Assembly: GCF_009604405.1 (NCBI RefSeq)
Contig: NZ_WEGK01000025.1
Coordinates: 1-64,000, forward strand
Reading direction: 5' to 3'
Length of the DNA: 64,000 nt
From: Nocardia macrotermitis
Lineage (GTDB): Bacteria > Actinomycetota > Actinomycetes > Mycobacteriales > Mycobacteriaceae
Position 1 is the first letter of the stretch. Each line of letters starts with the position of its first letter. This document shows positions 8,389 through 18,252 of this stretch, piece by piece. The translations under genes and the position numbers were made by a program. A model generated the notes under the pieces. The model had not been told where the DNA came from and ran no database searches. It saw nothing but the letters and a program-made list of their open reading frames with translations.

Positions 8389-9300
8389 ATGACCGACACA
8401 CCGCCCGCAGTGGATCTCGATCTGCTGCTGGTGCATTCCTTCACGCTCGTCGCCGAGCACGGGCATTTCGGTCGCGCCGCCGAGGCCCTGCACGTCACGC
8501 AACCCTCGCTGAGCCGGCAGATCAACCGGCTGGAGAAGCAACTCGGTGCGCGGTTGCTGGATCGCGGACCGCGCGGCACCCGGCTCACCGAGGCGGGTGC
8601 GGTGTTCCTTCCGCAGGCAAAAGCGTTGCTGCGCAATGCCGCCCGAGCCGTCGCGCAGACCCGCGCCGCGGCCAGCCCCGGTCATGTCACGATCGGCTAC
8701 ACCGGCGATCTGATCATCACCCCCGTCGTCCGTGAGATGCGCCGCCGCCATCCCGACGCCGAGATACGCGCGCAGCACATACAACTCACCGACGTCCCCG
8801 CCGCGCTGCTCGATCACCGGGTGGACGCGCTGGTCACCCGACTACCCTTCGTCACCACGGACCTACACGTCACCATCCTCTACGCCGAGCCGCGCGTCGT
8901 GCTCATGCCCATCGATCATCGCTTGGCGCACAAGGACTTTCTTACCCTCGACGACATCGCCGACGAACCCGTCCCGCGCCTGCGGCACTCCGATCCGGCC
9001 TGGAGCGCCTACTGGAACATCGACCCGCGCCCCGACGGCCGCCCCGCACCGGAGGGCCCCATCATCGAGGCCCTCGAAGACAAACTCGAGGTGATCGCCG
9101 CCGGAGAAGCGGTCGCCATCACCGCGGGCGGTCAATTCCCCACCCTGCGCCCCGACGTCATCGCCATCCCGCTGCACGGCGTCGACCCGGCCCACGTCGT
9201 CCTGGCCACCCGCCGCGACACCCACAACCGCCTGGTCACCGCCTTCGCGAAATACGCACTCGAACAACTCGCGCCTGCGACCCCACCGACCGAGCGCTGA
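8389..9300 (+). CDS. LysR-family transcriptional regulator
   Basis: The 303-residue protein has a winged helix-turn-helix at residues 10-70 (HFGRAAEALHVTQPSLSRQI is the recognition segment) followed by a LysR substrate-binding domain with LDRGPRGTRLTEAG as linker. It starts at ATG 8389 and diverges from the F420 oxidoreductase gene at 8220. LysR proteins usually regulate the divergent neighbour in response to a small molecule, so that is the likely target. Confidence 0.9.
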   Translation: MTDTPPAVDLDLLLVHSFTLVAEHGHFGRAAEALHVTQPSLSRQINRLEKQLGARLLDRGPRGTRLTEAGAVFLPQAKALLRNAARAVAQTRAAASPGHVTIGYTGDLIITPVVREMRRRHPDAEIRAQHIQLTDVPAALLDHRVDALVTRLPFVTTDLHVTILYAEPRVVLMPIDHRLAHKDFLTLDDIADEPVPRLRHSDPAWSAYWNIDPRPDGRPAPEGPIIEALEDKLEVIAAGEAVAITAGGQFPTLRPDVIAIPLHGVDPAHVVLATRRDTHNRLVTAFAKYALEQLAPATPPTER

Positions 9301-9353
9301 ACCCCGATTACACCAATATCGTTGCAGCCGAACGTAATCGGATCTGCCACGAT

Positions 9354-9890
9354 TCACGCCGAGCCCAAAACCTCTCGCACATCGATAGATTGCAGATGCA
9401 CACGGACACGTTCCGCGAACCCCGGCGTTCCCGAGTCGCGAAGGGCACCGGGAAGAGCCTTACCGCTCCGACGAACCCAGTACGCCATCTGTTCCTCCGT
9501 CACCTGCCGTACCAAGCGAGGGTTGGAGTCATCGATCAGTTGGAAGAACTCATCGGGGCTGTAGACCTCGTAACTCAGCTCATCGGCGTCGGCAAAATCG
9601 AAGTCGGCCGAATTCGCGGTCAGGACCATGTCGATGGTCCCGTGCACCGCGGCGCAATGTACGTGGGCATCGAAAACATCTCGGTAAGATAGGCTTTCGT
9701 CGATCGTGTAGCCGGTGATCACGCTGTCGTCGCCGAAGATCCGGATCAGTCGGCGGCGTATGCCACCGACCTGTTCCTCATTCAAGAGCGGATTGTTCTT
9801 CCGCAGCCAGTAGAGCGTCTCGGTCAGGATGTCCTCGGTCAGGTAGACCTGGAACATTCCACCGCAGGCCGACCGGATTCCGTCGCTCAC
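9354..9890 (-). CDS. PIN-domain toxin, apparently missing its N-terminal strand
   Basis: The 178-residue product starts at GTG 9890, six bases after the antitoxin stop codon. It shows the later parts of a PIN ribonuclease domain (YRDVFDAHVHCAAV, MVLTANSADFDF). The family normally opens with a strand such as DANVL that carries the first metal-binding Asp. Here the sequence begins MSDGIRSACGG and goes straight to the helix YLTEDILTETLYWL, and no alternative frame upstream supplies the strand because the antitoxin ends there. About 20-25 residues seem to be deleted, so the nuclease may be inactive. The gene order antitoxin-then-toxin is normal. Confidence 0.7.
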   Translation of the reverse strand: MSDGIRSACGGMFQVYLTEDILTETLYWLRKNNPLLNEEQVGGIRRRLIRIFGDDSVITGYTIDESLSYRDVFDAHVHCAAVHGTIDMVLTANSADFDFADADELSYEVYSPDEFFQLIDDSNPRLVRQVTEEQMAYWVRRSGKALPGALRDSGTPGFAERVRVHLQSIDVREVLGSA

Positions 9891-9896
9891 GGCGTG

Positions 9897-10352
9897 TCAG
9901 TCGACGACACCCCATTCTTCTTCCAAGGCACGCAATTCGTCGAATGCCTTCCCCTGTTCTTCGAGTCGGGCTCGCCGGAAGGCGAGTACGTCCCTGCTGT
10001 GCAGGCGCGTGTGCGATCCGACCTTGTAGGCTGGAATCCGTTCCTGGCGAATCAGTTTCATCAAGGACGGGCGCGAGATGCCCAGCATGGCCGCGGCGAC
10101 CGTGGTCGTGACCTCATCGGGGATGGTGCCGAGTGTCACCGTGCGGCCACGGCCGACCAGGTCGATCAGTCGGAGAACGAGTGCGCTCAACTCGGGTGGC
10201 AGGGTCAGGCTCTGCTGCGAACCTGCGCCGACGGTGACAGCGACATTCGGGGAGTGGTGATCGACGAGGAAGGAGCCGACCGTGCGGGCTTGTTCGGCCT
10301 GTCGCGGAGTGACGGCCACGGTGGCGCGATCCTCGCTCTGCTGCGTCGCCAC
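9897..10352 (-). CDS. excisionase-type HTH antitoxin of a PIN system
   Basis: GTG start at 10352 with AAAGGAGGCG just upstream. The 151-residue protein has a variable N-terminus, then PPELSALVLRLIDLVGRG and a MerR/excisionase-type helix-turn-helix (AAAMLGISRPSLMKLIRQER, followed by VGSHTRLHSRDVLAFRR). Proteins of this type precede PIN-domain toxins in actinobacteria and act as DNA-binding antitoxins that repress their own promoter. A long palindrome 65 bases upstream is a plausible operator. A decayed copy lies at 6763-7071. Confidence 0.8.
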   Translation of the reverse strand: MATQQSEDRATVAVTPRQAEQARTVGSFLVDHHSPNVAVTVGAGSQQSLTLPPELSALVLRLIDLVGRGRTVTLGTIPDEVTTTVAAAMLGISRPSLMKLIRQERIPAYKVGSHTRLHSRDVLAFRRARLEEQGKAFDELRALEEEWGVVD

Positions 10353-10416
10353 AGTCGCCTCCTTTCGGGCTGCTTCTGTCGAGTATCGGCTGGTAGCAGT
10401 ACCGAAGTCTACGCAA

Positions 10417-10436
10417 GTTTCACTTATAAGTGCAAC
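10417..10436. promoter_or_regulatory. palindromic operator upstream of antitoxin-toxin operon
   Basis: GTTTCACTTATAAGTGCAAC is a 20-base palindrome with a single mismatched pair; its central 12 bases CACTTATAAGTG are perfect. It lies 65 to 84 bases before the antitoxin start on the minus strand, where autorepression of a toxin-antitoxin operon would be expected. The AT-rich centre could overlap a -10 element. Confidence 0.6.
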
Positions 10437-10551
10437 TAAATTCGATTGCAGATGAAATGCAGTCGCGAATCGAGTGGGTGGACAGGGCTCGTGGCCGGAT
10501 CCGCGATGTGGGCGGATCCGGCCCGGAGATTGTTCGAATACTGTTGCGGGA

Positions 10552-11346
10552 CTACGCGATTCCCGCGACGGACTCGGGGTTGAACTCGTCGCGCCAGCGG
10601 ATGGCTTCCTCGAGGACGCTCAGGTCGTAGTCGGGGCCGCCGGTTCCGACGGTGAACAGGGTGGCGCCGGCGGCGACCAGGGTGGGGGCGGCGTCGGCGC
10701 CGGGCCAGTTCACCGAGCGTTCGATGGCGGCCGGATCGGAGCCGACCTCGGCGCAGTGGTCGGCGAGGATCTTCGACTTGCGTTCCAGCACATCGAGTTC
10801 GGCGAAGGTGTGCCAGATGTCGGCGTACTCGGCGACCAGGCGCAGAGTCTTCTTCTCGCCACCACCGCCGATCAGGATCGGGATGTCGCGCAGGGGCTGC
10901 GGGTTCAGCTTGCCCAGGCGGGCGGTCAGGCGTTCCATGTACTCCTTCAGCAGCGCCAAACGTGAACCGGCGGTACCGAATTCGTAGCCGTACTCGTCGT
11001 AGTCCTTCTCGAACCAACCCGCGCCGATGCCCAGGATCAGGCGGCCGCCGGAGATGTGGTCGACGGTGCGGGCCATATCGGCGAGCAGATCCGGATTGCG
11101 GTAGCCGCCGCCGGTGACCAGCGCCCCGAGCTGCACGCGTTCGGTCTGCTCGGCGATCGCGCCCAACATGGTCCAGCACTCGTAATGGGCGCCGTCGGGG
11201 TCACCGTAGAGCGGGTAGAAGTGATCCCAGTTGAACACCACGTCCACCCCGGCGTCCTCGGCGCGGCGCACGGCATCGCGGATGAGGTTGTACTCGGGTG
11301 CGTGCTGCGGCTGTAGCTGGACTCCGATGCGAACCGGTCGGGTCAT
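10552..11346 (-). CDS. LLM-class F420-dependent oxidoreductase (TIGR03560-like)
   Basis: ATG at 11346 with GAGGAGAG upstream. The 264-residue protein shows the short actinobacterial LLM pattern: IGVQLQPQHAPEY at the N-terminus, VFNWDHFYPLYGDP, LGALVTGGGYRNPDLLADM and LGIGAGWFEKDYDEYG. It is predicted to use F420H2 for redox chemistry in the cytosol; the substrate is unknown. It is unrelated in detail to the longer LLM protein at 7300-8220. It lies alone, divergent from the ABC ATPase gene with 206 bases between. Confidence 0.88.
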   Translation of the reverse strand: MTRPVRIGVQLQPQHAPEYNLIRDAVRRAEDAGVDVVFNWDHFYPLYGDPDGAHYECWTMLGAIAEQTERVQLGALVTGGGYRNPDLLADMARTVDHISGGRLILGIGAGWFEKDYDEYGYEFGTAGSRLALLKEYMERLTARLGKLNPQPLRDIPILIGGGGEKKTLRLVAEYADIWHTFAELDVLERKSKILADHCAEVGSDPAAIERSVNWPGADAAPTLVAAGATLFTVGTGGPDYDLSVLEEAIRWRDEFNPESVAGIA

Positions 11347-11552
11347 GGATGCTCTCCTCGGTAAGAGTACGAGATTGTCAGCACTGCTGATGCCCTCCCG
11401 ACGCTACTGCGAAGGAGCCGGGGATGGCCGGGTGAGCGCCTTCGCTGTGAGCGAACCCCGACGTGGTGGGCACTCGCCCAGTAGGATTCGGGCAGTACCA
11501 CCCTCTACTCGGATCGTCCGGCACGTTCCTGCCGGTGAAGGGATGTTTTCTC

Positions 11553-12638
<1,086 letters not shown>

Positions 12639-12671
12639 TTTCGAGTATTTTTCGCAGCGGCCGGGCCCGCG

Positions 12672-13181
12672 TCAGTCGCGGGTCCGGTTGCGGCGCCACG
12701 CCTTGTTGAGGCGGATGCGCAGATTGTCCAGGGGGACTTCGTTTCCGGCCGCGCTGCGGATCTGCACGCGGACCGGTTCGCTCGTATCGTTCTCGACCCG
12801 CTCCAGCGGCGGGGTGCCGCCCTGTAGGTACTGATCGCCCCACTGCCACAGGGCCAGCACGACCGGGATCGCGTCGCGGCCCATCTCGGTGAGTACGTAT
12901 TCGTTGCGGGTGCGTTTGCCCTCCTCGCGGTAGGGCTGTTTGCGCAGCAGGCCCGCGTCGGTGAGTTTGCGCAGGGCCGCGGCCGCGGCGGCGTCGGTGA
13001 TGCCGACGCGTTCGGCGAATCCGTCGAATCGTGTTGTGCCGTAGAGAGATTCGCGCAGGATCAGGATCGCCGAGCGGGTACCGATGAGGTCCAGCGCCTT
13101 GACGATCGAACATCCCTCCGGTTTCCAGGAACGGAGATCACGTAGCGGTCCTTCGAGCACAGCGGGCATGACGCACATCAT
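12672..13181 (-). CDS. HxlR-family transcriptional regulator
   Basis: The 169-residue protein carries an HxlR-type winged helix: CSIVKALDLIGTRSAILILR, then FDGFAERVGITDAAAAAALRK and the wing EEGKRTRNEYVLTEMG. An added C-terminal 50 residues are not recognised. The start could be the ATG at 13181 or 13169. The gene is divergent from the thiolase gene, with paired repeats between them, so it probably regulates the thiolase and itself. Confidence 0.85.
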   Translation of the reverse strand: MMCVMPAVLEGPLRDLRSWKPEGCSIVKALDLIGTRSAILILRESLYGTTRFDGFAERVGITDAAAAAALRKLTDAGLLRKQPYREEGKRTRNEYVLTEMGRDAIPVVLALWQWGDQYLQGGTPPLERVENDTSEPVRVQIRSAAGNEVPLDNLRIRLNKAWRRNRTRD

Positions 13182-13184
13182 ACA

Positions 13185-13230
13185 ACTCTGACTTGTGGAG
13201 AGTATGGCCAGCTCCTACTCTGACTATAGT
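13185..13230. promoter_or_regulatory. HxlR/thiolase intergenic operator candidates
   Basis: The nonamer ACTCTGACT occurs at 13185-13193 and again at 13217-13225, starts 32 bases apart or about three helical turns. The second copy runs into the perfect palindrome ACTATAGT at 13223-13230. The block is AT-rich against its surroundings and lies between the divergent HxlR and thiolase genes. Confidence 0.5.
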
Positions 13231-13292
13231 AAGACTTAGTTGGACCGCAGTGTCGCGGCACGTCTGTCGCGGCAGGCCGGAAGGACAGAGCC

Positions 13293-14462
<1,170 letters not shown>

Positions 14463-14470
14463 GTAAATAA

Positions 14471-14503
14471 CGCTCCCGGCCTGGACATACCGGGCCGGGA
14501 GCG
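14471..14503. terminator. intrinsic terminator-like hairpin
   Basis: CGCTCCCGGCC (14471-14481) pairs perfectly with GGCCGGGAGCG (14493-14503), an 11-bp GC-rich stem with an 11-base loop. It lies between the convergent thiolase and 49-residue genes. On the minus strand the stem is followed by TTATTTACT, so it fits the small operon better than the thiolase, though it may serve both. Confidence 0.65.
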
Positions 14504-14505
14504 AT

Positions 14506-14655
14506 CTACTCGGCCTGATCCTGAGCTTCACCGACATGGTCCTCGATGATCAGGTTCGCCCGATCCAGATCGTCGTCACCGAGATCGAGCTCGGCAAACA
14601 GCTCACGGACTTCTTCATACGACGGCCAATCGTGGTGGCCGAAGTCATCCGCCAT
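14506..14655 (-). CDS. 49-residue acidic protein of unknown function
   Basis: A short frame from ATG 14655 to TAG, with GGGAAAGGG just before the start inside the end of the preceding antitoxin-like gene. The product is strongly acidic, has WPSYEEVRELFAELDLGDDD in its first half, and looks helical. It begins two bases after the stop of the VapB-like gene, so the two form one operon ended by the hairpin at 14471-14503. I do not recognise it; it is not a PIN toxin. Confidence 0.6.
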   Translation of the reverse strand: MADDFGHHDWPSYEEVRELFAELDLGDDDLDRANLIIEDHVGEAQDQAE

Positions 14656-14657
14656 TG

Positions 14658-14819
14658 TTACCCTTTCCCCGTCATCTCACCGAAGCGAGCGACGGCGCGC
14701 TGGCCGATCTCGCGCAATGCGGCGTTGACGGTGTCGGATGATGTTGTGGTGCCGAGGATTTCGGCTGCGGCGGCCAGTGCCTGTTCGTCGATGTCGATGA
14801 TGGTTTCAACCATCGCCAT
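14658..14819 (-). CDS. VapB-like antitoxin (orphan)
   Basis: A 53-residue frame starting at ATG 14819, or at the second ATG 14813. The sequence (TIIDIDEQALAAAAEILGTT, then DTVNAALREI) is that of the ribbon-helix-helix VapB antitoxins, which bind DNA as dimers and neutralise VapC. VapB proteins normally have a toxin-binding tail, which here is only about a dozen residues. The gene that follows is a 49-residue acidic frame rather than a VapC nuclease. It is divergent from menC. Confidence 0.65.
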   Translation of the reverse strand: MAMVETIIDIDEQALAAAAEILGTTTSSDTVNAALREIGQRAVARFGEMTGKG

Positions 14820-14891
14820 CGCATGATCTTCGCAGGATTAGGCTGTGCCGGGTGAACCTGAGCAGCGGGGCGGATCGAAGGGCAGTGGACT

Positions 14892-15872
14892 GTGGGTGAG
14901 TTGATCGATCCGGAGGCCGCGTATGTGTATGCGATTCCGATGCGGAATCGGTTTCGGGGGATCACGGTGCGGGAGGGGATGGTGTTCGAGGGGGCGTTGG
15001 GGTGGGGGGAGTTCTGTGCGTTTCCCGAGTACGGGGATCGGGAAGCGGCGGGGTGGTTGGCGACTGCTGTCGAGCAGGTGACGGTGGGGTGGCCGGAGCC
15101 GGTGCGGGATCGGATCGCGGTAAATTGCACAGTGCCGGCGGTGGATTCGGAGCGGGCGTATGCGTTGGTGGCGAAGTCCGGGTGTCGGACGGCGAAGGTG
15201 AAGGTGGCCGATCATCCCGGGTCGCTGGGTGAGGATCTGGAGCGGGTGGCGGCCGTGCGGGACGCGCTCGGGCCGGAAGGAGCGATCCGGGTCGATGCCA
15301 ACGCGCTGTGGGACGTCGACACCGCGGTCGATCACCTCACGCGAATCGACAGGGCCGCAGGCGGTTTGGAGTACGCCGAGCAGCCGTGCCGGACCATCGA
15401 GGAGTTGGCGGAGGTGCGGCGGCGGGTGGACGTCCGGATCGCCGCGGACGAATCCATCCGCCGGGCCGAGGATCCGCTGCGCGTCGCGGTGGCGGGGGCC
15501 GCGGATATCGCCGTGCTGAAATGCACCCCGCTGGGCGGGGTTCGGCGCGCGATGCGGGTGGCCGCGGCGGCGGGACTGCGGTGCGTGGTCTCCTCTGCAC
15601 TGGAGACCAGCGTCGGCCTGGCCGCGCAACTGGCCCTCGCTGGCGCCCTGCCCGACCTCGAATTCGCCTGCGGCCTGGGCACAGTGACCCTCTTCGACGG
15701 TGACACGGTCACCGATTCACTGCGCCCGGTCGACGGATATCTGCCCGTCCCGCGCACCCCGCCGACCCCGGATCCCGAACTGCTGCAACGCTTCCGGCAT
15801 CCGGACCCCGAACGCGCCCGCTGGTGGCGCGAGCGGCTGGCCCGGGTGCAGCGGCTGCTCCCCGTCGACTGA
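14892..15872 (+). CDS. menC: o-succinylbenzoate synthase
   Basis: The 326-residue protein is an enolase-superfamily member of the actinobacterial MenC type. It dehydrates SHCHC to o-succinylbenzoate in menaquinone synthesis. The barrel residues are visible: Lys pair in AKVKV, metal ligands Asp in RVDAN, Glu in YAEQP and Asp in AADES, and the second Lys in VLKC. The start is GTG 14892. No other men genes are in the window. Confidence 0.88.
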   Translation: MGELIDPEAAYVYAIPMRNRFRGITVREGMVFEGALGWGEFCAFPEYGDREAAGWLATAVEQVTVGWPEPVRDRIAVNCTVPAVDSERAYALVAKSGCRTAKVKVADHPGSLGEDLERVAAVRDALGPEGAIRVDANALWDVDTAVDHLTRIDRAAGGLEYAEQPCRTIEELAEVRRRVDVRIAADESIRRAEDPLRVAVAGAADIAVLKCTPLGGVRRAMRVAAAAGLRCVVSSALETSVGLAAQLALAGALPDLEFACGLGTVTLFDGDTVTDSLRPVDGYLPVPRTPPTPDPELLQRFRHPDPERARWWRERLARVQRLLPVD

Positions 15873-15930
15873 GCCGTAATCCGGACGCGCCGCTCGATCT
15901 CAGGTGAAAACACCCGTGGCCGTGGGCAAC

Positions 15931-16248
15931 CTACGCCTGGATGACCTCGATCTTCGACAGCGCGTTCAGCGAATCGCAGCTGGCCCAGGACTGGTTCTGC
16001 CCGTACTGCGCCGGACCGTACTTCCAGTAGACGAACGGCACCGGCCACGCGATGCAGGTGAGCTTCACCTGATGCCAGGTCGGCAGCTCACAGTTGGACA
16101 TCCCGCCGGTGTTGAACACGTTGTACAGATGACAGTTGGCCTGCCACACCGGTACATCGGCCTGTGCCGTGCCACCACCGACCAGGGCAGTGGCCGCGGC
16201 CGCGGTGGCAACGACGGCACCGGCAGCGAATCGCCTCACAGAAAACAT
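15931..16248 (-). CDS. small secreted protein
   Basis: The 105-residue product starts with a Sec signal peptide (VRRF followed by an Ala/Val-rich core) and a cleavage site after TAQA near residue 30. The mature part of about 75 residues has four Cys, probably two disulfides, and many Trp, Tyr and Asn residues. It is likely released or wall-associated. Family not recognised. Confidence 0.7.
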   Translation of the reverse strand: MFSVRRFAAGAVVATAAAATALVGGGTAQADVPVWQANCHLYNVFNTGGMSNCELPTWHQVKLTCIAWPVPFVYWKYGPAQYGQNQSWASCDSLNALSKIEVIQA

Positions 16249-16470
16249 TCCGAACCTCCCGAATAGGTGATACCCGACACATCGTTCAGAGGTAGCCGCA
16301 ATGTTACTGATCGTCGAACATCACGGTTCAACACCGACCCGAATTCGATCATCAATAATGGTCACACCGATTTCGCCACACGCTCCCGACAACGAATCGA
16401 AGCGATCCGATCAGTTGCGAGCAATGTCTTCCGGAACGTTTCGCCGCTTTCGTATTCCGCAGGAAGACCT

Positions 16471-16983
16471 TCAGCCGAACCGCACCCCGCAGTCCAGCAG
16501 CGTGGTGCGCAGCAGTAGCGCGGCCTCGGGGCCGATGACGCCGTCGACCAGTTCGAGATACCGCGAGCAGAACTCCGGCCCGTGCGCCGCGACCTCGGCC
16601 TCCGGCTCACCGAGATGATGCGCGATCTCGTGCAGGATTACGAATTCCCGTAGCGCCCAATCACTTCCGGCATTGTGCAGCGGAATCGCCAGCACCGCGC
16701 CCGCCGCCTCGTAATGCGCGGCCCCCGCACCCGCCCGGGCCCGCACCCGCACCGGCTCCCCCGACCGAACCCATTGCGCGCGCACCCAATTCAGCCCAAG
16801 CACTCGATCCACATAGCTCTGCACCGACTCGACCGACGCGAACCGCCGCTCCACCGGCAACGTCAGCTGCGATCCGTACAACTCCACGGTCCGCCCGCCA
16901 CCCGCATCGGCCCGATCGAACATCCGCCGCACCAGCCCCTCGGCGTCGTACACCCGCCCCCGCTGCCCATCCCGCACACTCAC
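16471..16983 (-). CDS. zincin-like metallohydrolase (TIGR04338-like)
   Basis: GTG at 16983 is preceded by GGAGG at the right distance. The 170-residue protein has the zinc-protease motif HEIAHH in REFVILHEIAHHLGE, with a further Glu and His in EAEVAAHGPEF as possible third ligand. This pattern fits the small actinobacterial putative metallohydrolase family TIGR04338. No signal peptide is present, so it should be cytosolic. It lies downstream of, and on the same strand as, a DUF2786 gene, and I recall this pair being adjacent in related actinobacteria. Confidence 0.78.
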   Translation of the reverse strand: MSVRDGQRGRVYDAEGLVRRMFDRADAGGGRTVELYGSQLTLPVERRFASVESVQSYVDRVLGLNWVRAQWVRSGEPVRVRARAGAGAAHYEAAGAVLAIPLHNAGSDWALREFVILHEIAHHLGEPEAEVAAHGPEFCSRYLELVDGVIGPEAALLLRTTLLDCGVRFG

Positions 16984-17256
16984 CGCGACACCTCCGCGCC
17001 CACCCACCACATCCGCGCGCCAGGCAACGCATCGCCACACAGCGAATCCGGCGGCCGGACCGCCGTATCCGGAGCCCGCCCCGTCACGAATTCCTCGCAG
17101 GCATCGCCATCACGCGACAGCGCCGGGATCCGGGCCGCCGACCGCGCACCGCGCCTTCGCTCGGCCGACAACAGCCGACGCCGCGACCACGCCCATCCAC
17201 GGCGAGATCCGCGACGAACATCGGCACATGTGGGCCGCGCCCCACTACTCGACGGC

Positions 17257-18087
17257 TCACGAGTCGAGTTGTCCACGGGCCGCACCGAGTTCGGGGGAGG
17301 AACCCAGGCGGGCGGCCCGGCCCGCGCGGTCACCGGCTCGGCGGGCTCCCGGGGAATAGCCGGCGGAAGCCTGAGGGCCTCGCCAGGTGCCGCGGGCTTC
17401 GGAGTTCCGGGTGTAGTAGCTGGTCAGTTCGAGTTCCTTGTCGCGCAGGGCGATCGCGGTGCCGGGGGTCGCGGCGGCATCGGCCTGTATCTCGGCTTCC
17501 ACGTCGGCCTTCACCGCGGCCAGGCGGCGACCGACGCGGGCGGCGAAGGCCATCTGGAAATTCAGGCGGGCGGTCACGGCGGCGACGGGGGCGCGGACCT
17601 GGCGCTGCACCTTGCGGCCATAGCGTTTCTCGATGACGATCTTCTCCACCGTCGCCGAGCGGTACTGCCCGGACTTGATGTACGAATCCGACGCCCGCAC
17701 CATCTGCACCAGCAGGCTCGCGTACAGCGCCTCGCACGCGGCGATATCGGAATCGAACCCGTACGCGTACACCTGCGTCGAAGTCCGAGCGACATCGCAG
17801 CGCACATCGTTCGCGGCGGCGATCGCGACGAACAACTGCACATACGTGCGCAATCCGCGTTTACCCGCCTCGCCGATCGCGATGACCCGCTGCACCGGCG
17901 TCGACCGGCGCTCGCGGCCCGTCACGTGCGCACGCGCCACCGCCAGATCGATCGACGAACGCGTCGCCAGGCGCTGTGCGGCGGCGAGGAAGGCTTCGGC
18001 CTCGTGCTCGTTGTCGGTGGACTCCGCCTGACGCAGCAGTCCGCCGATACGTGTGAGCAACTTGTCCTGAGTCGGCTGAGTCGGCAT
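17257..18087 (-). CDS. DUF2786 domain protein
   Basis: This 276-residue protein begins MPTQPTQDKLLTRIGGLLRQ. Its first 45 residues, including the HEAEAFLAAAQRLATRSSID segment, are the DUF2786 helical domain. A conserved middle region follows (YVQLFVAIAAANDVRC, GFDSDIAACEALYASLLVQM), then a basic tail that appears disordered. Function is unknown. The neighbouring zincin gene lies 273 bases downstream on the same strand. Confidence 0.8.
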   Translation of the reverse strand: MPTQPTQDKLLTRIGGLLRQAESTDNEHEAEAFLAAAQRLATRSSIDLAVARAHVTGRERRSTPVQRVIAIGEAGKRGLRTYVQLFVAIAAANDVRCDVARTSTQVYAYGFDSDIAACEALYASLLVQMVRASDSYIKSGQYRSATVEKIVIEKRYGRKVQRQVRAPVAAVTARLNFQMAFAARVGRRLAAVKADVEAEIQADAAATPGTAIALRDKELELTSYYTRNSEARGTWRGPQASAGYSPGARRAGDRAGRAARLGSSPELGAARGQLDS

Positions 18088-18252
18088 CGCAGCCCAGAAT
18101 ATCCAGAACCGACCGACACGACCGGCCGCCGACGATGTATCTTGCCTTGTGCAACAGGCTGAGTGTGCCGGCGCTCACGGTTACGCGTCGCTACCGCTCG
18201 GCTCCCCGTGCACGCCAAGGCGGCTGTGACTCGTCTCGACCCTGGAGTATCG

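Noticed and set aside
16984..17256. A possible extra small gene between the DUF2786 and metallohydrolase genes on the minus strand
   Set aside because: The frame overlaps both neighbours, lacks a ribosome site and matches no family I recognise.
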